A stretch of 64,000 bases of DNA from JBGAJN01 sp044224905 (GTDB lineage Bacteria > Verrucomicrobiota > Verrucomicrobiia > Limisphaerales > JBGAJN01), in contig JBGAJN010000002.1 in NCBI GenBank assembly GCA_044224905.1, forward strand, positions 992,001 through 1,056,000, read 5' to 3'. The notes under the pieces are model-generated. The model did not search any database and had not been told where the DNA came from. It saw nothing but the letters and a program-made list of their open reading frames with translations. This document shows positions 44,115-53,100 of the stretch, in pieces (the first letter of the stretch is position 1; each line of letters opens with the position of its first letter). Both the position numbers and the translations under genes were made by a program.

Positions 44115-45206
44115 TCAGCTGACTTTTCGGAGTTGGGTGACGCGGCCGGTCTGAACCCACTCGGCAACGAAGATGTTGCCGGCGGCATCGAAGCACGCGT
44201 CGTGCGGATGGAGGAATTTGCCGGAGACCCAGCCTTCGCCTTTTTCGTCGCGTCGCAGTTTCATGCCGTCCTTCAGCACGGCCGCGCGCCATTCGGGATC
44301 TTCGCCGAGGTGCGTGATGACTTCGTTGTTCTTGTCGAGCAACGTCACGCGCGCGCTCAGGTCGGGCACGAGCATGACGTCGCCGCGCGTGTCGATGTTT
44401 GCAGGCAAAATGAAACCGTCGAGCGTCTTGAGATGCTTGCCCTCGAGTGTGAACCACTGCAGCCGTTTGTTCGCGCGATCGCACACGACAACCGAAGGCG
44501 TGCGACCCGGGCGATTGTCGATCCAGATGCCGTGCGGGGTGTTGAATTGCCCGTCGCCTTTGCCTGGCTCACCGAACATCGAAAGCCATTTGCCATCCTT
44601 GTCGTAGCGATGGATGCGATACGAACCGTAGCCGTCGGCGACGTAGAATCCGCCGTCAGGCAGAAACGCGTAGTTCGTGGGCATGAACGCGTCGCGGCCC
44701 CAGCGCTTGGCGGGCCTGGTGTCCTCGTCCTTCAAGTAGACGCCGGATTCCATTGGCGCGTGTTTTTCCCAAACGGGTTCACCCTTGAGCGTGAGCTTGG
44801 CGAAACTCTTGACCTGCTGATACGCGGTGACCCAGAGGAATTGCTCCTTGCCCTCGGTGCGCACTTCGAGTCCGTGGCCGCCGCCTTGAAACTGCTGGCC
44901 GAACGCGCGGATGAACTTTCCCTTCGCATCGAACACGAAGATGGACGGATGATCCTTCAGATTCTCGCGGCCCTCGTGGATGACGTAGAGATTCTGGTCG
45001 CGATCCACGGCAACGTTGTGCGTGGTCTGCCAGGAATATTTCGCGGGAAGTTGCGCCCAGTTGTGCAGCACTTCGTAGCGATGCTCGCCTGCGCCGATGA
45101 CGAGCTGCTTCTCCGATTTTTGCGCGGTGAGCACGTTCGGCGCGGCGATTGCGGCCGCGGTGGTGGCGAGGAAATGACGGCGGGAGAGTTGCGATGTGGA
45201 CTTCAT
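44115..45206 (-). CDS. Tat-exported NHL-repeat beta-propeller protein
   Basis: A 363-residue protein with a twin-arginine signal (SRRHFLATTAAA, residues 8-19). The mature part is a six-bladed NHL-type propeller, recognised from repeats such as HNVAVDRDQNLYVIHE, YAFLPDGGFYVADGYG, GDGQFNTPHGIWIDN and PHDACFDAAGNIFVAEW. NHL propellers act as scaffolds or as lyases/hydrolases (peptidylglycine alpha-amidating lyase type); no metal ligands can be assigned confidently. Tat export suggests folding or cofactor loading before secretion. It is tightly linked (3 bp) to sulfatase 18 and probably translated from the same message. Confidence 0.82.
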   Translation of the reverse strand: MKSTSQLSRRHFLATTAAAIAAPNVLTAQKSEKQLVIGAGEHRYEVLHNWAQLPAKYSWQTTHNVAVDRDQNLYVIHEGRENLKDHPSIFVFDAKGKFIRAFGQQFQGGGHGLEVRTEGKEQFLWVTAYQQVKSFAKLTLKGEPVWEKHAPMESGVYLKDEDTRPAKRWGRDAFMPTNYAFLPDGGFYVADGYGSYRIHRYDKDGKWLSMFGEPGKGDGQFNTPHGIWIDNRPGRTPSVVVCDRANKRLQWFTLEGKHLKTLDGFILPANIDTRGDVMLVPDLSARVTLLDKNNEVITHLGEDPEWRAAVLKDGMKLRRDEKGEGWVSGKFLHPHDACFDAAGNIFVAEWVQTGRVTQLRKVS

Positions 45207-45272
45207 AAATGCGTTGGAGATGAGTTCAGGTGCTGAGTTGAGACGAGTCTAGGACGCCGAGTCATTCACGCA

Positions 45273-45307
45273 ATGCCGAGAGTGGGTGGGATGGCCGCGC
45301 TCGGCAT
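45273..45307 (-). other. Stem-loop just after the beta-lactamase-family gene
   Basis: An 8-bp perfect inverted repeat, ATGCCGAG (45273-45280) and CTCGGCAT (45300-45307), with a 19-nt loop, begins 2 nt after the stop codon of the gene ending at 45310. There is no T tract, so it is not a convincing intrinsic terminator. It may stabilise or process the transcript. Confidence 0.35.
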
Positions 45308-45309
45308 GG

Positions 45310-46629
45310 TTACTTCAGCGCCACTGCAATGTCTTTCAATCGATTGCGCACGAGCGCATGGAAGGTGGGCTCCTTGGTCAGGGCCGCGCTGGTCGGCGCG
45401 GGCATCTGGGTGAAGAGCACCCAGACGAGCTGTTTTTTGAAATCAATGTTGCACGCCGTGCCGCTGGAGCCGGTGTGGCCGACGGTCATTCGGCTTCCGT
45501 CCTTATCGATCGAGCCAAGCGACCAGCCCAAGCCGTAACCGGTGCGTGACCACTCAGGACGCTTGTGCATCATGCGGATGGCGTCGCTGGGAATGATCTG
45601 GCGGCCTTGCCACTTGCCGCCCTGCAAGTGCAGCAGGAGAAACTTCGCAAGATCTTCGGCGGTGCTGATGAGGTTGCCACCATAGGTGACGTAAGTCGTC
45701 GCGTTGCGTTCGCGCGGCGCGCGCGTGTTCGCGACGAGGCCTTTCGTGGTGAAGTTATAGCCAGTGGGAATCATGGCCCGCACGGCGTCGGTCGGTCGAA
45801 AGGTTGTCTCCGCCATCCCCAGCGGCTGGAATACGCGTTCGGCCAGTTGTTGTTCGAAGTTCTGTCCGGTCGCCACCTCCACGGCGCGTACCGCGGTGTC
45901 GAAGCCGGAGCCGCTGTAGCCAAACTTCGCGCGCGGTTCCCAAGCCAGGCCCGTTTCACTGAGGCGTTTGACGACGTCGGCGAGAGTTATTTTCGGATCG
46001 TTGCTCCAGTCCCGCAGCCACGGGCGGCCCTGTGGCGACTCGTCCACCGGCGCACCGCCCGTATGCGACAGCAATTCGCGAATCGTCGGAGCGCGCATGG
46101 CGCGTTGGCCATCGAATAGTTTCACGTCGCGAAACTCGGGCAGCCACTTGCTGACCGGCTCATCAAGGGAAACTTTCCCGTCTGCGGCCAGTGCGACGAT
46201 ACCCGTCGCTACAATCGGTTTGGTGATCGAGGCGATCTTAACCGGATCGGTGATTTTGAAGGGCCGTTTCGTGGCGACGTTCGCATAACCGAAACCTTCC
46301 GCGAAAATCACTTCGCCTTTGTGGAGAATCAGCAGCGAGCCGCCGGGGATCCGCTGATGTTCCACCTGTTCGCGGAGCAGCGTCCGAAGGTCCTCGCGCA
46401 GTGAGGCAGGCAGTCCGTGCTTTTCCCAATCGCCACGCGGAAGGGCGGTGCTGGCGGCCAATCCAGAAGTGCACCGCCCGATTCCCAAAAGGACAAGGAG
46501 TGATACACCGAGCGCCAACATTCGATGCGCGCAGAGTGTGCCTGACCTCCCGTACGGAGCGGGTCCCGACGAGTTGATGGCGAGCCAGCAGGTTGAGGCC
46601 GGGAGTTTGGGTGCTGAGGTGGTGTTCAT
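45310..46629 (-). CDS. Beta-lactamase-fold serine hydrolase (class C/EstB type)
   Basis: A 439-residue exported protein of the class C beta-lactamase/penicillin-binding fold. The nucleophile motif is SITK (Ser134, Lys137 from the 46629 start), the second motif reads YSGSG where class C enzymes have YxN, and HTG (in VGHTGSSGT) matches the third box. Such proteins are usually esterases or D-amino-acid peptidases rather than true beta-lactamases; a carbohydrate deacylase role would fit the locus but is unproven. ATG 46627-46629 overlaps the preceding stop as ATGA. However, the hydrophobic signal starts only at residue 37, so the ATG near 46521 may be the real start. Confidence 0.82.
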   Translation of the reverse strand: MNTTSAPKLPASTCWLAINSSGPAPYGRSGTLCAHRMLALGVSLLVLLGIGRCTSGLAASTALPRGDWEKHGLPASLREDLRTLLREQVEHQRIPGGSLLILHKGEVIFAEGFGYANVATKRPFKITDPVKIASITKPIVATGIVALAADGKVSLDEPVSKWLPEFRDVKLFDGQRAMRAPTIRELLSHTGGAPVDESPQGRPWLRDWSNDPKITLADVVKRLSETGLAWEPRAKFGYSGSGFDTAVRAVEVATGQNFEQQLAERVFQPLGMAETTFRPTDAVRAMIPTGYNFTTKGLVANTRAPRERNATTYVTYGGNLISTAEDLAKFLLLHLQGGKWQGRQIIPSDAIRMMHKRPEWSRTGYGLGWSLGSIDKDGSRMTVGHTGSSGTACNIDFKKQLVWVLFTQMPAPTSAALTKEPTFHALVRNRLKDIAVALK

Positions 46630-47234
46630 GGCGCAACCGAGAAGTCCTTCACTGAAAGCGTGCCGTAGCTGAAGCCGAGCCCGATGTTCTTCTTCGCGCG
46701 TGCGAGTGACGGGTGTTCGACCGTTGTCGTGTAGTCCTTGCCGATGCGCACCGTGGCTTTCGCTCCGCGCAATTCCACCGTCACGTCCGTCCAATTATCG
46801 TCCTTCAATCCAGGACCACCATTCTTGAGAGCAATGGATTTGTGGTCCTGGTTTTCCGGTGGAAAACCGCGCAGGCCTGTTCCCTCCTTGGTCGTGACGA
46901 ACCGGAAGACGTGGCCTGCTTCGCCGTTTGCGGTGAAGACAAACGTCTTCGCGCCTTCGGGCTTGTAGGCGAAATGAATCACGCCGTCCTGAAGCGGCAC
47001 GTCATACCAGACCACGGGACCGTGATCCTTATACTTTTTGAAGAGGGCATCGTCCTGGGTGCAACGAGCAACGCCATCGGCAACCTTCCATTCACCGCGC
47101 TCCATTCGACGCTTATCAAGCTTCGAGGCGGTTAAATCGTCTCGGAATGAAGTCGTCTTCTCGGCGGCAAAGGAAAAGTTGGCAAGAATGTAGATCGACG
47201 CAAAAACGAAGCTGAGGCGGACAATGGGTTTCAT
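46626..47234 (-). CDS. Small secreted LamG/DUF1080-like beta-sandwich protein (b)
   Basis: A 202-residue exported protein (signal to about Ala23). The body has the DUF1080/LamG strand pattern: GEWKVADGVARC, VPLQDGVIHFAYK, NWTDVTVELRGAKATVRIG and a closing SYGTLSVKDFSV. Substrate or ligand unknown; a glycan-binding or keto-sugar-processing role is the family expectation. Its stop overlaps the start of the beta-lactamase-fold gene (ATGA), suggesting the two products are needed together. It lies 67 bp after the FAD-dependent oxidoreductase. Confidence 0.78.
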   Translation of the reverse strand: MKPIVRLSFVFASIYILANFSFAAEKTTSFRDDLTASKLDKRRMERGEWKVADGVARCTQDDALFKKYKDHGPVVWYDVPLQDGVIHFAYKPEGAKTFVFTANGEAGHVFRFVTTKEGTGLRGFPPENQDHKSIALKNGGPGLKDDNWTDVTVELRGAKATVRIGKDYTTTVEHPSLARAKKNIGLGFSYGTLSVKDFSVAP

Positions 47235-47301
47235 GTTAGCTATGCTGCCCTCAACGGACGGAATCAGTCGCGCCGGAGTTACGAGAATCGATTCAATGCG
47301 T

Positions 47302-48702
47302 TTAGGCCTCAGTGAATGGCCCTGCGCCCATTGCCGACAAGGCTTCGCGCACCTTCACTCCGCTGATTTCCTGCGGGCCTTTCTTCGCGTTTACGGCCAT
47401 CGCAGCGGCCATTCCGGCAGCTTCGCCCATCGCCATCGCCGTTGCGGTCACGCGCGTGGAGGCGTGCGCGCCGCGGGTGGCTGAATGGCAGCGTCCGGCC
47501 ACGAGCAGGTTCTCGATCTTTTGCGGCAGCAGCGAGCGATACGGGATGTCATACGGATTGGGCTGAACTTTCTTCGGATCGAAATCGTTCGCGCCATTGA
47601 GCGTGGTTTTGTTCGGGTGCAGATCGAGATACCAGCACCCGGTCGCGATGGCGTCGTCGAAGCGGCGACTTTTCATCAGGTCGTCCTCGCTCAGCACGTG
47701 GCGGCCGATGAGCCGGCGCGATTCGCGCACGCCAATCCACGGATACGCCTCGATGAAATACGAATCCGCAAACGCCGGCACATCCTTCTTCCACGCCTGG
47801 AACATCGCCCACGCGTCCGCGCGGCCCTGCATCTCGGCGCGCGTGAGATCGGCGGCGTCGGTCGGATCGGCCGGCACGCGCACGCCGTGGATATACACCT
47901 CGTCGTCGCCGTAGAGGAACATCACGCCGGGGCCATAGTAGAACGGCAGTTCGCCGCGCGCCTGCGCTTTGGCAGTGGATTCTTTGCAGGCCTTGCCGAT
48001 GTTCGACATCTTCTTCACATGCCCGATGCGGAAATGCAGCGTGAGCGGCTGCACCTCGGTGTTCTGCTCGAAGGGTGCCCCCGACCACGCCGCCACGTCC
48101 GCGTCGCCGGTGCAATCCACCACCACGCGCGGCTCCACATTCACGAGGCCGTCCTTGTTCGCCACCAGCACGCTGGTGATGCGCCCGCCGGAAGTCTTCG
48201 CGCCGCAGGCGACGGAATTGAACAGCACGCTGAGCCGGTTCTTTTCCTTGGTGAGCAACTGGTCGAGCAGCAGCTTGAACTGAAAACTGTTTCGGATGAC
48301 GGGATTGTGCTTCTCCGTGTGTGTGGCGTCGGGCGCGCACACGCCGGACTTGGACAACAACTCCAGCGCGATGCCGCGCACGACGATGCGGTGGTCCTTG
48401 ATGTCCGCGATGCCGTCGAAGAACGGCAGGCCGACGTTGGTAATGATGCCGCCGGCGAATGGCGCCTTCTCGACGAGCAACACCTTCGCCCCGCGCCGCG
48501 CTGCCGCGAGCGCCGCCGCCGTGCCTGCGCAACCGCCGCCGCACACGAGCACGTCCGTCTTGAGCGTTCTGGTGCCTGTGGCCTTGCGCGACGGCTTGGT
48601 CGCGATGCTCACAGTGTTGACTTGGCTCACGGACGCCGCGGCTGCAACCGCAACGGTCGTTTTAACAAACTGGCGACGAGTAGCGGCGGATGCGGATTTC
48701 AT
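47302..48702 (-). CDS. Tat-exported FAD-dependent oxidoreductase
   Basis: A 466-residue protein of the 'FAD-dependent oxidoreductase' (PF12831-like) family common in PVC bacteria. After a twin-arginine signal (ATRRQFVKTTVAV) it shows the dinucleotide-binding motif VCGGGCAGTAAALAAARRG, then VLLVEKAPFAGG, a conserved VVVDCTGDADVAAWSG segment and the C-terminal LLVAGRCHSATRGAHASTR FAD-contact region. Tat export fits a cofactor-loaded periplasmic enzyme, plausibly oxidising a sugar or its derivative. ATG 48700-48702 is chosen over the frame opening at 48765 because it gives a normal Tat signal. The next gene upstream is another Tat oxidoreductase. Confidence 0.85.
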   Translation of the reverse strand: MKSASAATRRQFVKTTVAVAAAASVSQVNTVSIATKPSRKATGTRTLKTDVLVCGGGCAGTAAALAAARRGAKVLLVEKAPFAGGIITNVGLPFFDGIADIKDHRIVVRGIALELLSKSGVCAPDATHTEKHNPVIRNSFQFKLLLDQLLTKEKNRLSVLFNSVACGAKTSGGRITSVLVANKDGLVNVEPRVVVDCTGDADVAAWSGAPFEQNTEVQPLTLHFRIGHVKKMSNIGKACKESTAKAQARGELPFYYGPGVMFLYGDDEVYIHGVRVPADPTDAADLTRAEMQGRADAWAMFQAWKKDVPAFADSYFIEAYPWIGVRESRRLIGRHVLSEDDLMKSRRFDDAIATGCWYLDLHPNKTTLNGANDFDPKKVQPNPYDIPYRSLLPQKIENLLVAGRCHSATRGAHASTRVTATAMAMGEAAGMAAAMAVNAKKGPQEISGVKVREALSAMGAGPFTEA

Positions 48703-48831
48703 GGGAAAATATTGGCATGAAATATTTGAGGCGAACACCGAGAAGTGTCTCCGCGAAACAAGCAAACCGTGCGAATGGCGCGCACTTGTCGTTACAAGGA
48801 ACCTATTGGTGTCCTGTGCGTAATTCGCGGG

Positions 48832-50136
48832 CTACACAAACGGCGTCTTGCCCGGCTCCGAGAACGGCGGCACGTCGAGTTTCATGTCCCAAGCGAGATT
48901 TTTCGGCATCGTGTCGAGCTGGGAGTTGAGCGCCATTTCCCACGTGACTTCCTTGCCGGTGTAGGCGGACATGCGGCCCATGATGCCGGCGAGCGTGCTG
49001 TTGGCCATGGATTCGCCGTCGTTGGGAGTTTTTCCCGCGCGCAGATCGGCGAACAGTTCGTCGTGTTCCACCTGATGCATGGCGGGACGCGGTCCCGAAT
49101 ACTTCCACGGATTGGCGCCGGTGATTTCCGCCATCGGCGCGCGCAGGTAGCAGCGGCCCTTCGTGCCGATGATGAGGTCATCGTGCTGGTTGTGGCACTT
49201 GTCCATGTAACGCGTCTTCAGCACGGCGAACGTGCCGTTCTCCCAGGTGTAGGTCACATCGAACTGGTCCCACACATTGCCGACGGTCTGTTGCCAGCGC
49301 GCGCCGCTGGCGTGGCACTTCACCGGCGGGACGTTTTTCATCGCCCAAAGAATTTTGTCCACGCTGTGCACACTCACCTCCATGATCCAGTCGCCGGAGA
49401 GCCAGAGGAACAAGTGCCAGTTGCGCAACTGCCATTCGAGGTCGCCCCACTCGGGCTTGCGCGAACCGTCGAAGCGCGAGAGTCGGTTGCTCATGCGCGT
49501 GGAATAGATCGCCACCACGTCGCCGATCTGGCCGTCATGGATGCGCTTCATCGCCTCGCGATAGGGGAGGTCGTAACGCATCGCGAACCCTTGTCGCACA
49601 GCCAGCCCCTTGCGCTTCGCAATCTCGGCGGACTCGCGCACGGAGCGCACGCCGGTGGGATCGATGCCCGTCGGCTTCTCGACGAACATGTGCTTGCCCG
49701 CATCCGCTGCGGCGCGCATGTGAAGCGGACGGAAACCGCCGGGCGCCGCGAGCAACACCATGTCCACGCCGCTGTTGATGACTTTCTGATAGGCATCGAG
49801 CCCGATGAACTTGCGATCGTCCGCGACGTTGATGCGCCCGGGCTTGTCCTTGAACTGCGTCTCGAGCGACTTCTGGCTTTTGTCCAAACTATCCGTGAAC
49901 ACATCACCCATCGCCCACAACTCGGTGTTGCTGTCCGCCGTGAGCGCCTGCGCCGCCGCGCCGGAACCGCGACCGCCGCAGCCGATGAGGCCGAGCTTGA
50001 GCTTGTCGGTCTTCACATTCGCCGCGTGGACGATGTTGGGAAAACTAAGCGCCGATCCAAGCGCGAGGCCGGCGGCGGTGGTGGACGATTGTTGGAGAAA
50101 TTCACGGCGGGTCGAAGGATTGGGTTCGGATTGCAT
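48832..50136 (-). CDS. Tat-exported Gfo/Idh/MocA-family oxidoreductase
   Basis: A 434-residue NAD(P)-dependent oxidoreductase with a twin-arginine signal (STRREFLQQSS, residues 8-18). The Rossmann motif GLIGCGGRGSG is at residues 49-59, and the EKP motif (Glu153-Lys154-Pro155), bearing the typical catalytic Lys, follows. The C-terminal alpha/beta domain contains WGDLEWQLRNW and GDWIMEVSVHSVD. Like glucose-fructose oxidoreductase, such exported members carry their nicotinamide cofactor tightly bound. The probable role is oxidation or epimerisation of sugars in the periplasm. It is 31 bp downstream of the large cytochrome protein and 129 bp upstream of the FAD oxidoreductase. Confidence 0.88.
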   Translation of the reverse strand: MQSEPNPSTRREFLQQSSTTAAGLALGSALSFPNIVHAANVKTDKLKLGLIGCGGRGSGAAAQALTADSNTELWAMGDVFTDSLDKSQKSLETQFKDKPGRINVADDRKFIGLDAYQKVINSGVDMVLLAAPGGFRPLHMRAAADAGKHMFVEKPTGIDPTGVRSVRESAEIAKRKGLAVRQGFAMRYDLPYREAMKRIHDGQIGDVVAIYSTRMSNRLSRFDGSRKPEWGDLEWQLRNWHLFLWLSGDWIMEVSVHSVDKILWAMKNVPPVKCHASGARWQQTVGNVWDQFDVTYTWENGTFAVLKTRYMDKCHNQHDDLIIGTKGRCYLRAPMAEITGANPWKYSGPRPAMHQVEHDELFADLRAGKTPNDGESMANSTLAGIMGRMSAYTGKEVTWEMALNSQLDTMPKNLAWDMKLDVPPFSEPGKTPFV

Positions 50137-50167
50137 GGATGGATGGACGTATCAGCGGGCGTTTACT

Positions 50168-53100
50168 TCATCGCGATGGAGTCGCGGAACTCTTCAGCAG
50201 GTAGGCGAGCAGGTCGTGGAAATCTTTTTCGGAAATCGTCTGCGCGAAAACGGGCGGCATGAGCGACATCGGCGTCACGTTGTCTTCGACTACGTCGGCC
50301 TTGGCAACGCGCTGCTCCTGTCCGTTCGCGTCTGCGATGAGCAGTACCGCGCCCGCCTCACCGCGGACGAAGCCGCCGAGCGTGGAGCCGTCGCGCAGTT
50401 TGAAAAGGTGCAGGAAAAAGTGACTGTCTACATTGCGGTTCGGATCGAGGATGTCCTCGCACAAGCGCGCCGCGCCGCGATTACCGATGCCATCGAGCTG
50501 CGGGCCGATCAATCCGCCGTTGCCGTTGAGTCGGTGGCATCCCGCGCAATTCTCAGTGAACACCGTCGCGCCGCGCGCTGCATCACGGGGAGCTTTATGG
50601 AACGCGGCAGCGCGAGCGTGAATGATGGCATCGAGTCGGGCGGTTTCCTCGGGGGATGCCGGCGTTGGCGTTGCCGCGTTGCTGGCGGGAAGATATTTGG
50701 CGAGCTGATCACGCAGGCCAACCGGCGCAGTGAATCGGAGAATCCCGGCAAGAGTGCGGAGCGCTTTTTGCGGACGGTCGTCACCGGCGAATTTTTCAAC
50801 ATTTACGACCGGCGGTTCGATGCGCGTGACGCCGAGCCACGCGTAAGCTTTGCCGTCATCGCCATCGACGATTTCAAGGCGGACCGTCTTGCCTGCATGC
50901 GCCGCGAGATCCCAGTCGATGCGTTTGCACGTGTTGTTGCGTGGGGGAAACGCCTTCTGCAACGTGGCTTCGCTGGTGACGTCCACGAGGCGGACAAAGT
51001 TTTTGTCGTGCGCTTCGGTTCCGGGGAAGCCGCGATGGCCGCAGAGCCAGAAGGAAATTTTCGCCGGCGCGACAAACGTCTTCGAACGCAGGATGCCAGT
51101 GCGTTGTTCCGCCTTCGGCACGCTGAGGTTGAGGCTCGAGATCACGGTCGCGTCCCGGCCGTCGGCGCACTTGCGACTCTGCAAAGTCCACGGACTCTCG
51201 CTCGCGGGAGAATTCGGGATCGGCACATTGGTCCAGTCGGGCGTGGAGACGGAAGCGACCTGGTCGAGGAGTCGTTGTGCGAGCGACTGCGCCCAGGAGA
51301 GCAGGGGAGCGTTCTGCGTAACGCCGCGCTCGGCGAGACCATTGCGTAACGCCTGAACGGCTTCGACCTGTGCGAAAACATCGGCACTGAAATGGGTCTG
51401 GGCAAACTCAACCGCTTCGTTGAGCACATTGGTTTCACCGTAGCGCCCTACGTGCGCGAGGCTCGCCATCTGCGACTCAGTGTCGTGCGTGTTTGCGTCA
51501 CGCATGAGGTGAAACGCAAAAGCCGCCGCTTCCGGCGAAGGCGTCGCGCGCGCTACGGTGAAGAATTCAGTCTCGAAGGTTGCGGAAGGTTTCTTCGAGC
51601 GCTTCCAGTTTTCGTAATTCGCAAACGCGCCCGGGAGTTTCAGGTGTTCACGCAAAGCCATGCGGCAGACGTGGCGCAAGTGCGTGTCGTCATCCGGCGC
51701 GTTGGCAAATAAATCGAGTAAGGGAGCGAGCGCTTCGGGCGTGGGATGTTGCTGGAGTGCGGCAGCGGCGGCGCGTTGCACAAACGGGTCGCGATCACCC
51801 AGTGCGGCGATCACGGTGGGCGTGGTCGCGGCATTCAGTCCCCGTTCGTCTGCCAGGCGCACCGCTTGGATGCGTGCTCGGGCGTCGTGGTTGGTGAGTG
51901 CGCGCGTGAGCGTGAATTCATCCAGCTTGCCCGCTTGGTGGAGCAATGAAAGCGTGCTGCTCGGATCGGCCGCTCCATCGTCCGAGCGGAGAAACGATTT
52001 GCTGCGAGCGTTATCGTGCAGAAAAGAGAGCGTCACCGAATCGGAATGTTGAACCAGATCACTTATTGCCAGCGTCCGGCGCGCGGTGTTCTTGGCTCCG
52101 AGTGCGGCCATGAGCTCATTCTGGGGCGCGCCAGCTGAGGGAGGTTGCGATTTGTAGGTCGAAAGGATCTTGAGCTGGCTGATGTCCGCGCCTCCGGGCG
52201 GGACAATTCGCCAGATGCGCCCGCGCTCGCGATCGCGACCGGGATGCGTGAGCGGCACTTCGTAGTGGCCGATGATGCGGTTGTAAAAATCCGCGACCCA
52301 CAGCGCGCCGTCCGGTCCAAGTTGAATATCCACGGGACGGAACCACGGATCGTCAGTGCTGAGGAAGTCGGGCATTTCGATTCCTTTCGAAGTCGAGCCG
52401 TGCCACTCGATGCGATCGCGGTTGATGCGACTAGTGACCACGTTGCCGATGAAGATGTTTCCCTGAAACTCGGCCGGCCAGGTCGGCTCGTCGATGATCA
52501 CGATGCCGGCGATGGCAGTGGAGCCGTGGCTGTGCTGAATGGTCGTGGGTGCGAAACCAAGTCCGTCGTGTGGCTTGCCGAAGCTCGGGTAATACGCGTC
52601 GCGCAAGAGTTGGTAGATGGGCGAGCTGTGGCAGTCGGCAGAGTAAAGATTTCCGCGCGCGTCAAAAGTCAGTCCGAAAGGATTCACCTGACCGTGCGTC
52701 CACTGTTCGATGCGCGAGCCGTCGAGGCGGAAGCGGTAGGTGTTGCCGGATTGAAAATGCACTTCGTGACCGTCGCGACCACCCACGCGCGAATCGTTGT
52801 TGAACCCGTGCGTGGCGTAGATCCAACCGTCCGTGCCGCGACGGAAGCTGGCCTGGTTGCCATGCGTGTCGCGCGAGACATCGAAGGGGCCGTAGAGAAC
52901 TTCCTTCTTGTCCGCCACGCCGTCGCCGTCCGTGTCCTCGAGGAGCCAGATATTCGGAATCGACCACACGACGCATTTCCACGTCGGTGTCGCACCGGGC
53001 GCGTTCGCGCTGCGAAACGGATACAAGCCGATGGGAATGTTGAGGTTCGTCGCGAACGTGGTGACCTTCTGCGCGCGACCCGTGGCGTCGAAGTCCGAGA

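Noticed and set aside
43047..45236. 729-residue plus-strand open frame
   Set aside because: It lies antisense across sulfatase 18 and the NHL gene, both with strong domain support. The product is Arg/His/Glu-rich with no recognisable domain, as expected of antisense frames in GC-rich DNA.
45310..46629. Antibiotic-resistance beta-lactamase
   Set aside because: The YxN motif is replaced by YSG, and the neighbourhood is glycan-related; an esterase-type member of the fold is more likely.
47485..50262. Two plus-strand frames of 411 and 505 residues
   Set aside because: They shadow the FAD and Gfo/Idh/MocA oxidoreductases, which have Tat signals and cofactor motifs on the minus strand.
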